Source: an uncultured beta proteobacterium (GTDB lineage: Bacteria > Pseudomonadota > Gammaproteobacteria > Burkholderiales > Burkholderiaceae_B). From it: a DNA stretch of 32,932 nucleotides. The notes under the pieces are model-generated. The model worked only from the letters and a program-made list of their open reading frames with translations. It was not told where the DNA came from and did not search any database. A program made the position numbers and the translations under genes. The stretch spans positions 1 to 32,932 of the forward strand of contig CAITPF010000388.1 in assembly GCA_903894155.1 (NCBI GenBank), in the 5' to 3' direction. Of this stretch, positions 15,421 through 22,536 are shown one piece after another (position 1 is the first letter of the stretch; each line of letters begins with the position of its first letter).

Positions 15421-17358
15421 TTATAGGCTGGGGGTGCCGGTTACCGGCCCCAGTATTGTCGCAAAATCCTTGCGAATCTTGCGTTTGTCCCCGATGCGCT
15501 GTGTGATGCCGAGCCGGTCGAGGCTCTCGAGGATTTCGATCGACAGCATGCGGTTGACGCCGACCTGGTCCCGGTACTGGGCCGCCGTGAACATCTGGTC
15601 CGCACTCGCCTGGGCAACCGACTGCGCGATGGCGGCCAGGCGCGCGAAGGTCTCGCGCGGGTAGAAACGATTGGAACTGACCCGGAACACCTCGCCGCTC
15701 TTGGCTTTGCGGTGGAGAAACTCCTCCACGATGGCCTTCTTGAGCCCGGCCGTGACGGCCAGTGTTTCGGCGGGTTCCGGTTTGAACTCCATCGCAACGA
15801 GCAAAGGCTTGAGCTTTTGCCACATCACGTCGTCGACGGAGTTTGCCGTTGCGTGGTGGCCGGCGCGCGTGGCGATCGATCCGTTGATCGACAGCTTCTT
15901 CGCTTCGGCCAGTACGCGCAGCAGGGCGAGAAAGGTCTTTTCGTCGAGCGCCGGCGCCGACTTGGCGCGCAGTTCACGCAGCCCCAGCCCTAAGCTGCGG
16001 GGCTGGTCCGTGTGGAAGCTTTGCAGGCAATGAAGAATCTGTTGGTGATGCTCATCGATGCCGGTCCGGAGGATGGCGATGTCGGGATCTTTCGATACGA
16101 CGATCGCGCCGACTGCAGCGAGGATTTCCTGAAGCCGGGCATCGGTGAGATTGAATGCGCAGCCGAATTTCGTGATCTCGACCCCGGCAGGCGAGCAGGC
16201 GAGCAAGTGCGCGAGCGCCGTCTGCGGCTCAGGTGTCGCCAGGGCTTCGAGGCGCTCGGCGCGCAGTGGATCCCGGCGCCGGGGGCGCGGCGCGAACGGG
16301 TCGATGACGGTACCCCCGCCGACTGTTCGGGTGGCGGATTGGTCCCGGATGATGAACCGGTCACCCTGGAGCGCCGCAATGGGGCGATCGAGGAGCAATT
16401 GAACGACTCTCGAACCGCCCGGCTCGATCGATTCGCCACGGCGAATCGATACCCGCGCGATCACCTCGGACGTGCCCAGGTGCAGGCGCACCGGGGTCCA
16501 GTGTCCGAGGGCGCGCTCTTCGGCCGCGAGCACGCTCACCCGGGCGTCAATGCGCTCGGTGGGTGCGTGCAGCGGGTTGGCGACGATCCAGTCGCCGCGC
16601 CCGACTTCTTCGAGCGAGGCGCCGGCGATGTTGATGGCGCAGCGTTCGCCGGCGCTGGCGCAATCGCTCGGCACGCCGTTTTTCTGGATTCCGCGCACGC
16701 GTACGCTCACGCCGCGCGGGGTCACGGTGACGCGGTCGCCGACGCGGATTTCGTGATTGAACACGGTGCCGGTGACGACGGTGCCGCTTCCGGTGATGGT
16801 GAAAGCCCGGTCAATCGCATAGCGCAGCTGCCGCCCTGCGGAGTCGCGGGCCTGAAGGTTGCGGGACGCGGTGGCAAGCACGTCGCGAAGCTTCGCGATG
16901 CCGTCGCCGGTATGGGCTGACGCGGCAATGACATCGATGGCAGCGAGGCTGGTCGGGGCGAGCAGGGCGCGGGTGGATTCAATGACTTCGGCGACGCGGT
17001 CAGCGCCAACGCGATCGGTCTTGGTGACGATGGCGATGCCTGCAGTCACGCCAAGCAGGTCGATGATGTTGAGGTGCTCGATGGTCTGGGGCATGACGCC
17101 GTCGTCTGCAGCGACGACGAGCATGACAAAATCGATGCCGCAAACGCCCGCGAGCATGTTGCGCACGAAGCGTTCGTGGCCGGGCACATCGACGAAGCCA
17201 ATTTGGGGGGCGTCGGGCGGGGTCCAGTAGGCAAAGCCGAGGTCAATGGAAATGCCGCGCGCCTTTTCCTCGGGAAGCCGGTCGGTGTCGATGCCTGACA
17301 GGGCCTTGACCAGGGTGCTCTTGCCGTGATCAATGTGGCCCGCGGTTGCGACAATCAT
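15421..17358 (-). CDS. selB: Selenocysteine-specific translation elongation factor SelB
   Basis: A 645-residue GTPase that carries Sec-tRNA(Sec) to the ribosome at UGA codons marked by a SECIS hairpin. The EF-Tu-like G domain has GHIDHGKST (7-15), DVPGH (57-61) and TKTD (112-115). Domains II and III follow, with GTVVTGTV and FIIRDQSATRTVGGG. The last ~250 residues form the winged-helix region that binds SECIS RNA, a part absent from EF-Tu, so the full-length product is clearly SelB (usual length 610-650). It heads the minus-strand run with the TrxR-like gene. selA, selD and tRNA(Sec) are not in the window. Its presence supports the UGA-containing selenoprotein gene at 22537-24261. Confidence 0.96.
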   Translation of the reverse strand: MIVATAGHIDHGKSTLVKALSGIDTDRLPEEKARGISIDLGFAYWTPPDAPQIGFVDVPGHERFVRNMLAGVCGIDFVMLVVAADDGVMPQTIEHLNIIDLLGVTAGIAIVTKTDRVGADRVAEVIESTRALLAPTSLAAIDVIAASAHTGDGIAKLRDVLATASRNLQARDSAGRQLRYAIDRAFTITGSGTVVTGTVFNHEIRVGDRVTVTPRGVSVRVRGIQKNGVPSDCASAGERCAINIAGASLEEVGRGDWIVANPLHAPTERIDARVSVLAAEERALGHWTPVRLHLGTSEVIARVSIRRGESIEPGGSRVVQLLLDRPIAALQGDRFIIRDQSATRTVGGGTVIDPFAPRPRRRDPLRAERLEALATPEPQTALAHLLACSPAGVEITKFGCAFNLTDARLQEILAAVGAIVVSKDPDIAILRTGIDEHHQQILHCLQSFHTDQPRSLGLGLRELRAKSAPALDEKTFLALLRVLAEAKKLSINGSIATRAGHHATANSVDDVMWQKLKPLLVAMEFKPEPAETLAVTAGLKKAIVEEFLHRKAKSGEVFRVSSNRFYPRETFARLAAIAQSVAQASADQMFTAAQYRDQVGVNRMLSIEILESLDRLGITQRIGDKRKIRKDFATILGPVTGTPSL

Positions 17359-17501
17359 GGCGACAAGGGCTCAGGATGCGGGGAACTACGAGTGTTCATC
17401 CGCCCATTATTTGAAAAATCGGGGTGCTTTGGCAAGTCGATTCGCTTTGGGGTGGAAAATCAGGGGGTTAGGGGGTGCTCAGCGAATCAAGCGCAACTTT
17501 C

Positions 17502-17529
17502 TTGACTTGGGTGCGGCCAGTGCTCTAAT
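17502..17529 (+). promoter_or_regulatory. Predicted sigma70 promoter for the Bug gene at 17597
   Basis: TTGACT (17502-17507, five of six) is followed after 16 nt by TCTAAT (17524-17529, five of six). It gives a leader of about 60 nt ending in a strong ribosome site (AAGGAGG, 17583-17589). It lies in the 238-bp gap between the divergent selB and Bug genes. Confidence 0.6.
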
Positions 17530-17596
17530 CGAGTAAGAAGAACAAAGGGTCGGGTGCTGCGTCGCGCGTCCGGTAGGCTGATAAGGAGGAGAAAGC

Positions 17597-18559
17597 ATGT
17601 TCAAGTGTGCAAAGGTTCTTTTTGCGAGTCTGCTGTGCGGGTTGTCGCTGCTGACGGCTGGGCAGGCGGGTGCGCAGTCGTTTCCGTCGCGTCCGATCAC
17701 GATCATTGTGCCGTACGGGCCCGGGAGCGGGAACGACGTGATCGCGCGGGAGCTGGCGCAGAAGCTGACCGACATCATGGGCACGTCGGTGGTGGTGGAG
17801 AACAAGGCGGGCGCGACGGGCAATATCGCGACCGACTACGTCGCGCAGGCCAAGCCCGATGGCTATACGGTGCTGCTGACGAGCACAAGCGGGATCATCA
17901 ACCAGATCACGAGCAATGTGCGCACGGATATGCCGAAGGATTTCGACCCGGTCGGGTTCGCGGGGATGCTGCCCTATGTGCTGGCGGTGCATCCGAGTTT
18001 CCCCGCCAACACGGTCGCAGAACTGGTGGCGCTGGCGAAGAAGGAACCTGGCAAGCTGAACTTCAACGGGCCGGTGGGGAGCATGTCGGATTTCCTGGGG
18101 TCGGTGCTGATGTCGACTGCGGGGGTGGATCTGGTAATGGTCCCTTACAAGAGCACGTCGGATGCGCAGGTTGACGTGTTGGCCGGGCGGATCGAGTTGT
18201 GGTTCACGACGGCGGCTTCGGCGCTTTCGCTTGCGAAGGCGGGGCGGGTGAAGGTGCTTGCGGTGACGGCGGAAAAGCGGCTACAGGTACTGCCGGATGT
18301 GCCGACCGTGCGCGAGGCGGGGTATCCGGCGCTCACCGCAGAGGTGGCGTTTTTTGTCCTGGCACCGGCGGGCACGCCCAAGGATGTGCTGACGAAGTTC
18401 AATGAGGCGGTGGGGGCTGCGCTGCGCACGAAGTCGGTCGAGGAGCGATTGGCCACGCAGGGGGTTCAGATGAAGATCGGGACCAGCGAGGAGGTGCGGG
18501 CCTATATCCGGGCCGAACTGGAAAAGTGGCGCGGGGTGATTAAGGGGGGGAAGTCCTGA
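17597..18559 (+). CDS. Bug-family (TctC-like) solute-binding protein
   Basis: A 320-residue periplasmic receptor with a signal peptide (residues 1-26, cleavage near AGA-QS), then FPSRPITIIVPYGPGSGNDV, ENKAGATGNI and AKPDGYTVL, the standard Bug sequence blocks. A near-perfect AAGGAGG stands 7 nt before the ATG, predicting high expression. It is not linked to tctA/tctB or to a catabolic gene: selB diverges upstream and the M20 peptidase gene converges with only 8 bases between stop codons. It lacks the two cysteines of the receptors at 2802 and 9536. Ligand unknown. Confidence 0.92.
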   Translation: MFKCAKVLFASLLCGLSLLTAGQAGAQSFPSRPITIIVPYGPGSGNDVIARELAQKLTDIMGTSVVVENKAGATGNIATDYVAQAKPDGYTVLLTSTSGIINQITSNVRTDMPKDFDPVGFAGMLPYVLAVHPSFPANTVAELVALAKKEPGKLNFNGPVGSMSDFLGSVLMSTAGVDLVMVPYKSTSDAQVDVLAGRIELWFTTAASALSLAKAGRVKVLAVTAEKRLQVLPDVPTVREAGYPALTAEVAFFVLAPAGTPKDVLTKFNEAVGAALRTKSVEERLATQGVQMKIGTSEEVRAYIRAELEKWRGVIKGGKS

Positions 18560-18567
18560 ACGCGGGT

Positions 18568-19989
18568 TTATTCTTTGCCGGAAACCGCAAGCTGTTTGAT
18601 GAGTTGATACAAAAATTCCCGGCCATCGTAAAGGCTTTTTTGGGGTACCCGCTCGTTAAGACCATGCATTCGCGCATCACTTGGCTCATAAAAGATGCCT
18701 GATACACCATACATATGCATTCCTGCGTTACGCATATAGCGACTGTCGGTTCCACCTGTGCTCATGAAAGGCACAACGGTGACACCCGGCCACATTTTTT
18801 CAGTGAGTGCATTGACCGCGTTCATGAGGTCTGGACGCAAGGGTGATGGCGGACTGGGCATTGGTTGAATCAGGTTAGTCATCTGGATTCGGTCGTTTCC
18901 CAGCAATTGCCTCAGCGTTGCGTCGACCGCATCGGGATCATCCTGCGGCAGAATTCGGCAGTTCACCGTTGCACTGGCGCTTTGGGGCAAGGCATTGTTG
19001 GCATGTCCCGCATTGAGTCGCGTGGCGACACAAGTGGTACGTAGCATCGCGTTATACAGCGGTACCGAAGACAGCCGATCGAGAGCGGCCGAGTCTGGAT
19101 CGCCCGAGGCAACAGCCAGCATGTCCTCTTTAAGCTGATCTGTTTCAAAGCTCGCGCTTTTCTCGAAATAAACTTTTGTCACTTCAGCAAGTTTGACTGG
19201 AAATCTGTATTCACCAATGCGGCCCAATGCGGCAGCCAAGGGGTAGATTGGATTGCCCCCGGTGGGCAAGGAGCTGTGACCACCGACATCAGTAATTTCA
19301 AGCTTATAACTGGTGTTCATCTTCTCGGCGATCTGGACGCGCTGAATGGTCGGCTTGCCATGTCTTAACTGGCTACTGCCGCCTTCATTAATCCCAAAGT
19401 CAGCCGTAATCAGTTCGGGATGAGTTCTCAGCAACCACCAGGCTCCGTTGCTTGGCACCGCGCTCATCTCTTCGTCCGCAGTCAACGCCAGAATCAGATC
19501 GCGCCTGGATTGGAACCCCTCACGTTTGAGCTGCCCAACAATTGAAACAAAAGCGGCAGCCATCGACTTATCGTCCACAGCGCCGCGCGCAGTAAAGAAA
19601 TCATCGTCTTCTTGCAGGACAAATGGATCCGTTTTCCAGTCTTCGCGCTTGGCCTCAACGACGTCGACATGGGCCAGTAACAGGATGGGTCGCTGAGTGC
19701 CATCGCCTTTCAGGCGCACGACGAGGTTTCCTTTTCGTGGAAATGGTTCGAAGATTTGCACCTCAGCTTCAGTAAAACCATCCGCAATCAAATATTTCTT
19801 CATTGCGATGACTGCAGTCGTGTTGTTGCCAACGGAATCGCTTGTATTGATGTTTACCAGTTCCTTGTAGATGTCATGGAAGCGACGCTGCTCTGAATCA
19901 AGTACTGGTGCGGTCTGAGCGAACGCCGTGCACGTGAAGACGCAAAGCGCAGTAGCGGCTGCATCTTTGCGGTTGAAGCGAAAATTCAT
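18568..19989 (-). CDS. Exported M20 family metallopeptidase
   Basis: A 473-residue zinc peptidase with an N-terminal signal peptide (residues 1-24, ending AFA-QT), so it probably acts in the periplasm, unlike the M20 enzyme at 11129. Metal and catalytic residues are His107 and Asp109 in AHVDVV, bridging Asp139 in GAVDDKS, Glu173-Glu174 in ADEEMS, a Glu in NEGG, and a C-terminal His in ARMHGLNERV. AAAGGA stands about 6 nt before the ATG. It lies 73 bases downstream of the amino-acid-binding protein gene, so the pair may release and capture an amino acid from a peptide or acylated precursor. The gene is visibly more AT-rich than its flanks. Confidence 0.92.
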   Translation of the reverse strand: MNFRFNRKDAAATALCVFTCTAFAQTAPVLDSEQRRFHDIYKELVNINTSDSVGNNTTAVIAMKKYLIADGFTEAEVQIFEPFPRKGNLVVRLKGDGTQRPILLLAHVDVVEAKREDWKTDPFVLQEDDDFFTARGAVDDKSMAAAFVSIVGQLKREGFQSRRDLILALTADEEMSAVPSNGAWWLLRTHPELITADFGINEGGSSQLRHGKPTIQRVQIAEKMNTSYKLEITDVGGHSSLPTGGNPIYPLAAALGRIGEYRFPVKLAEVTKVYFEKSASFETDQLKEDMLAVASGDPDSAALDRLSSVPLYNAMLRTTCVATRLNAGHANNALPQSASATVNCRILPQDDPDAVDATLRQLLGNDRIQMTNLIQPMPSPPSPLRPDLMNAVNALTEKMWPGVTVVPFMSTGGTDSRYMRNAGMHMYGVSGIFYEPSDARMHGLNERVPQKSLYDGREFLYQLIKQLAVSGKE

Positions 19990-20062
19990 GATTTCCTTTG
20001 CGGTTACTTAGCGTACCGAACCGTGGCTGTTGCTTGCGATTCGGCACACGGTTGAAAGCGCG

Positions 20063-20962
20063 CTACTCATAGTCTTTTGGGTCAGGCGAGTCCGTTGGAC
20101 TGGAAAGTGCCTTTTTCAAGTTCGCACTCATGGGCATCATCAGGTTGGCGCCCTTGGGTGCAATCGGCGACGTAAACCATTTGGCATAGAGCTTATCGAG
20201 TTCGCCACTCTTGGCTAACATGACCACGGTATCGTCCGCGATTTTCTTGAAACCCGGGTCGCCTTTCGGCAGCATGATCCCGTAGGGTTCAACCGAAAGC
20301 GCGAATTTTGACACCGCATAGTCCGAAGGAGATTTCGAATTCGCGATCATGTTGTAGATCAATACATCGTCGGTCGCCATGGCAACCGCTCGCCCTGTCT
20401 GCATCATCAGAAATGCTTCAGGCAGATCAGTGGCGCCCAGAATATTGATCCCTGCCTGATGCTGCGTGTTGTACTCGTTCACAACTTTGCTGTTTGAACT
20501 ACCGGAAGGCGAAACGATTGTCTTGCCTTTCAGGTCTGCCATGCTATCGACCTTTAAGGTCTTTAAGTAGACAAGGCGAGTGCCGGTCACAAAGGTGGTT
20601 GGCGTAAAAGCAACCAGCTTTTGCCTTTCAGCATTATTTGTGGAAACGCCGCACTCCAGATCAATCGTGCCATTCGCAATCAGCGGGATGCGCGTAGAGG
20701 GCCCGACGGGATTCAGGTTGATCTTGAGTTGCGGCAATTTGAGGGCCGTTTTGACTGCATCGGCGATCTTCAGGCAAATGTCCATCGAATAGCCGATGGG
20801 TTGCTGTTTGTCGTCAAGATAGGAGAATGGTCCGGCGGCGTCCCGATAGCCAAGTGTGATGGCACCGGTTTCCCTGATTTTGTCGAGCGTCTGGGCCTGC
20901 CCGTGAAGGCAGAAAAGGGACAAGGCGGCGGCACCGACGATCATTACAATTGGCGATTTCAT
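20063..20962 (-). CDS. Amino-acid ABC transporter substrate-binding protein (family 3)
   Basis: A 299-residue periplasmic receptor of the GltI/polar amino acid family. It has a signal peptide (residues 1-23, cleavage near GQA-QT), the opening LDKIRETGAITLGYRD, then PFSYLDDKQQPIGYSMDIC, and IANGTIDLECGVSTNNAERQ. The last resembles the glutamate/aspartate-binding receptors. AGAGGA lies 10 nt before the ATG at 20962; the frame is open further upstream, but that part runs antisense through the regulator gene. No permease or ATPase gene adjoins it, so the membrane part must be elsewhere. It heads an operon with the exported M20 peptidase and diverges from an XRE-cupin regulator that may control it. 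Confidence 0.92.
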   Translation of the reverse strand: MKSPIVMIVGAAALSLFCLHGQAQTLDKIRETGAITLGYRDAAGPFSYLDDKQQPIGYSMDICLKIADAVKTALKLPQLKINLNPVGPSTRIPLIANGTIDLECGVSTNNAERQKLVAFTPTTFVTGTRLVYLKTLKVDSMADLKGKTIVSPSGSSNSKVVNEYNTQHQAGINILGATDLPEAFLMMQTGRAVAMATDDVLIYNMIANSKSPSDYAVSKFALSVEPYGIMLPKGDPGFKKIADDTVVMLAKSGELDKLYAKWFTSPIAPKGANLMMPMSANLKKALSSPTDSPDPKDYE

Positions 20963-20984
20963 GTGAGATTTTCCTCTGGTTGGT

Positions 20985-21025
20985 GTATTCTTCCTTATTA
21001 AATAAGTTTCTTGACAGGAATACAA
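20985..21025. promoter_or_regulatory. Divergent promoter/operator with nested dyads
   Basis: On the minus strand, TTGTAT (21025-21020) and TTTAAT (21002-20997) are 17 nt apart and could drive the amino-acid-binding protein gene. The -10 lies inside a perfect dyad CTTATT-A-AATAAG (20994-21006), itself inside GTATTC (20985-20990) and GAATAC (21018-21023). In the 73-bp gap next to an XRE-family gene, these dyads are good candidates for its binding site. Confidence 0.45.
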
Positions 21026-21035
21026 GGGTGCGCCT

Positions 21036-21677
21036 TTGATTACCGAAAAAAAACCTGCAAATAGCCTAAATACGGTCAAAAATCCCAAGAACTCAGGCCT
21101 TTCTCTGGAAAAATGCATCGGGAACGCGGTCAAAGGACTGCGTTTGCGCCAGCAACTGACCATTAGCCAGGTCGCGGAATTGGCGGATCTCAGCGTTGGC
21201 ATGCTCTCGAAAATCGAGAACGGGCAAATCTCCCCTGGCCTGGATACGTTGAGCCGCCTGGCAAAAGCACTCGGTAGCACGATGGCCATGCTATTCCGCT
21301 CATACGATGTGCCAGCGGGGGGCGCGCACCTGGTCAAGCACGGCGAAGGCACGCCATTTTTGCGCCACGGCAAACGTCCGGGGCACTCCTTTGAGCAACT
21401 TTCCTACGACCAGGGGCCGACCAAGGCCTTTGATGCCTTTCTCGTCACGATTGACCAAGCGTCAGATGATCTCCCCGCCATTGAACATCCTGGCATCGAA
21501 CTGATTTATGTGCTTGAGGGCGTCATGGAGTACCGCTGCGGACAAGAGCTATACGTTCTGGAGCCTGGGGACACCCTGACCCTCAAGGGAGAGGTGATGC
21601 ACGGATTTGAGCGGTTGGTTCAGCTACCGATTCGGTTTCTGTGCACCATCATTTACCCGGGCGCCTCGGCTACATAG
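21036..21677 (+). CDS. XRE-family transcriptional regulator with C-terminal cupin domain
   Basis: A 213-residue regulator. A helix-turn-helix domain spans about residues 30-85 (LRLRQQLTISQVAELADLS, then MLSKIENGQISPGLDTLSRL). A cupin sensor domain follows at about 125-205, with EHPGIELIYVLEGVMEY and LEPGDTLTLKGEVMHGFE. This architecture (SutR/PuuR type) usually senses a small amino-acid or amine metabolite and represses a neighbouring catabolic or transport operon. The start is TTG at 21036 with AAGGG 8 nt upstream; no in-frame ATG precedes the HTH. It diverges from the amino-acid-binding protein gene and leads into the racemase and selenoprotein genes, so it is the likely local regulator of both sides. 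Confidence 0.9.
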   Translation: MITEKKPANSLNTVKNPKNSGLSLEKCIGNAVKGLRLRQQLTISQVAELADLSVGMLSKIENGQISPGLDTLSRLAKALGSTMAMLFRSYDVPAGGAHLVKHGEGTPFLRHGKRPGHSFEQLSYDQGPTKAFDAFLVTIDQASDDLPAIEHPGIELIYVLEGVMEYRCGQELYVLEPGDTLTLKGEVMHGFERLVQLPIRFLCTIIYPGASAT

Positions 21678-21705
21678 ATCAAACATTTGTTTGGCAACAC
21701 ATTGG

Positions 21706-22443
21706 ATGAACATGAACACGACTGCAATAAAATACCTCCCACGCATTGGTGTGTTGGGAGGCATGGGGCCATTGGCGTCTGCAACATTTGTTGTTCAACT
21801 CGTCGAAGCAACGCCTGCGGTCTTCGATAAAGACCATTTCCCCCACACTCTGGATTCTTCCCCTCAGATCCCGGATCGCCCGAGCGCGATCGCGGGACGC
21901 GGCCCGGACCCACTTGCGGAAATCATCCAGGCCTTGCGGCGTCTGGAGAGTGCGGGCTCCGCTTTGATCGTGATGCCCTGCAATACGGTTCACCACTGGT
22001 ACGAAGGTATTGTCGCAAGCACCCGACTGCCCGTCCTTCACATCGCAGACGCCGTGGCCGATTGCCTCAGGACAGCCAATCCAACGGCAAAAAGAGTGGG
22101 GATATTGGGTTCAACCGTCACTTCAAAGCTCTTGATCTACGAGAAGCGCCTGGGTACGGAATGGGATTGGGTGTTTGCAACGGACGAGGAACTCGCCGAG
22201 GATGTGATGCCTGGAATCGCCGCAGTGAAAGCGGGCAACCTGGAAGAAGGACGAAAGCATTTCTTGAATGCAACGACAAAGATGATTCAGCGCAAGATCG
22301 ACGTTTTGGTCTTTGCCTGTACAGAAATACCGATCGTCCTGAAGCAGGCCGACGTGGCCGTGCCCGTCATCGACTCCAGCGAAGCCCTGGCCCATCACAC
22401 TGTCGCGATCGCGCAGTCCATGCGTGAGCGGATCGGGAATTAG
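21706..22443 (+). CDS. Aspartate/glutamate racemase family protein
   Basis: A 245-residue PLP-independent racemase-fold enzyme. It begins IGVLGGMGPLAS (14-25), carries the first catalytic cysteine in MPCNTVHHWY (Cys92) and the second in FACTEIP (Cys205), so both acid/base cysteines are present. Length and motifs fit the aspartate/glutamate racemase (YgeA/RacX-like) group. Two ATGs are possible (21706 and 21712) and neither has a good ribosome site; the gene starts 28 bases after the regulator stop and may be translationally coupled. Position before the selenoprotein gene and opposite an amino-acid receptor suggests it interconverts enantiomers of the imported compound, but members of this fold also include maleate isomerases and decarboxylases. 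Confidence 0.9.
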   Translation: MNMNTTAIKYLPRIGVLGGMGPLASATFVVQLVEATPAVFDKDHFPHTLDSSPQIPDRPSAIAGRGPDPLAEIIQALRRLESAGSALIVMPCNTVHHWYEGIVASTRLPVLHIADAVADCLRTANPTAKRVGILGSTVTSKLLIYEKRLGTEWDWVFATDEELAEDVMPGIAAVKAGNLEEGRKHFLNATTKMIQRKIDVLVFACTEIPIVLKQADVAVPVIDSSEALAHHTVAIAQSMRERIGN

Positions 22444-22536
22444 CGCGAAAGGATATTTGTAGTCTCAGGCCCGCGCTGCTACGATCGGTCGAAGATTGAG
22501 TCCGCCCCCAGGGGTTTGCGTACTTAAGAGGTGGCT

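Noticed and set aside
21011-21016. Perfect TTGACA as -35 for the XRE-cupin gene
   Set aside because: It lies only about 20 bases before the start codon, leaving no room for a -10 and transcription start ahead of the ribosome site.
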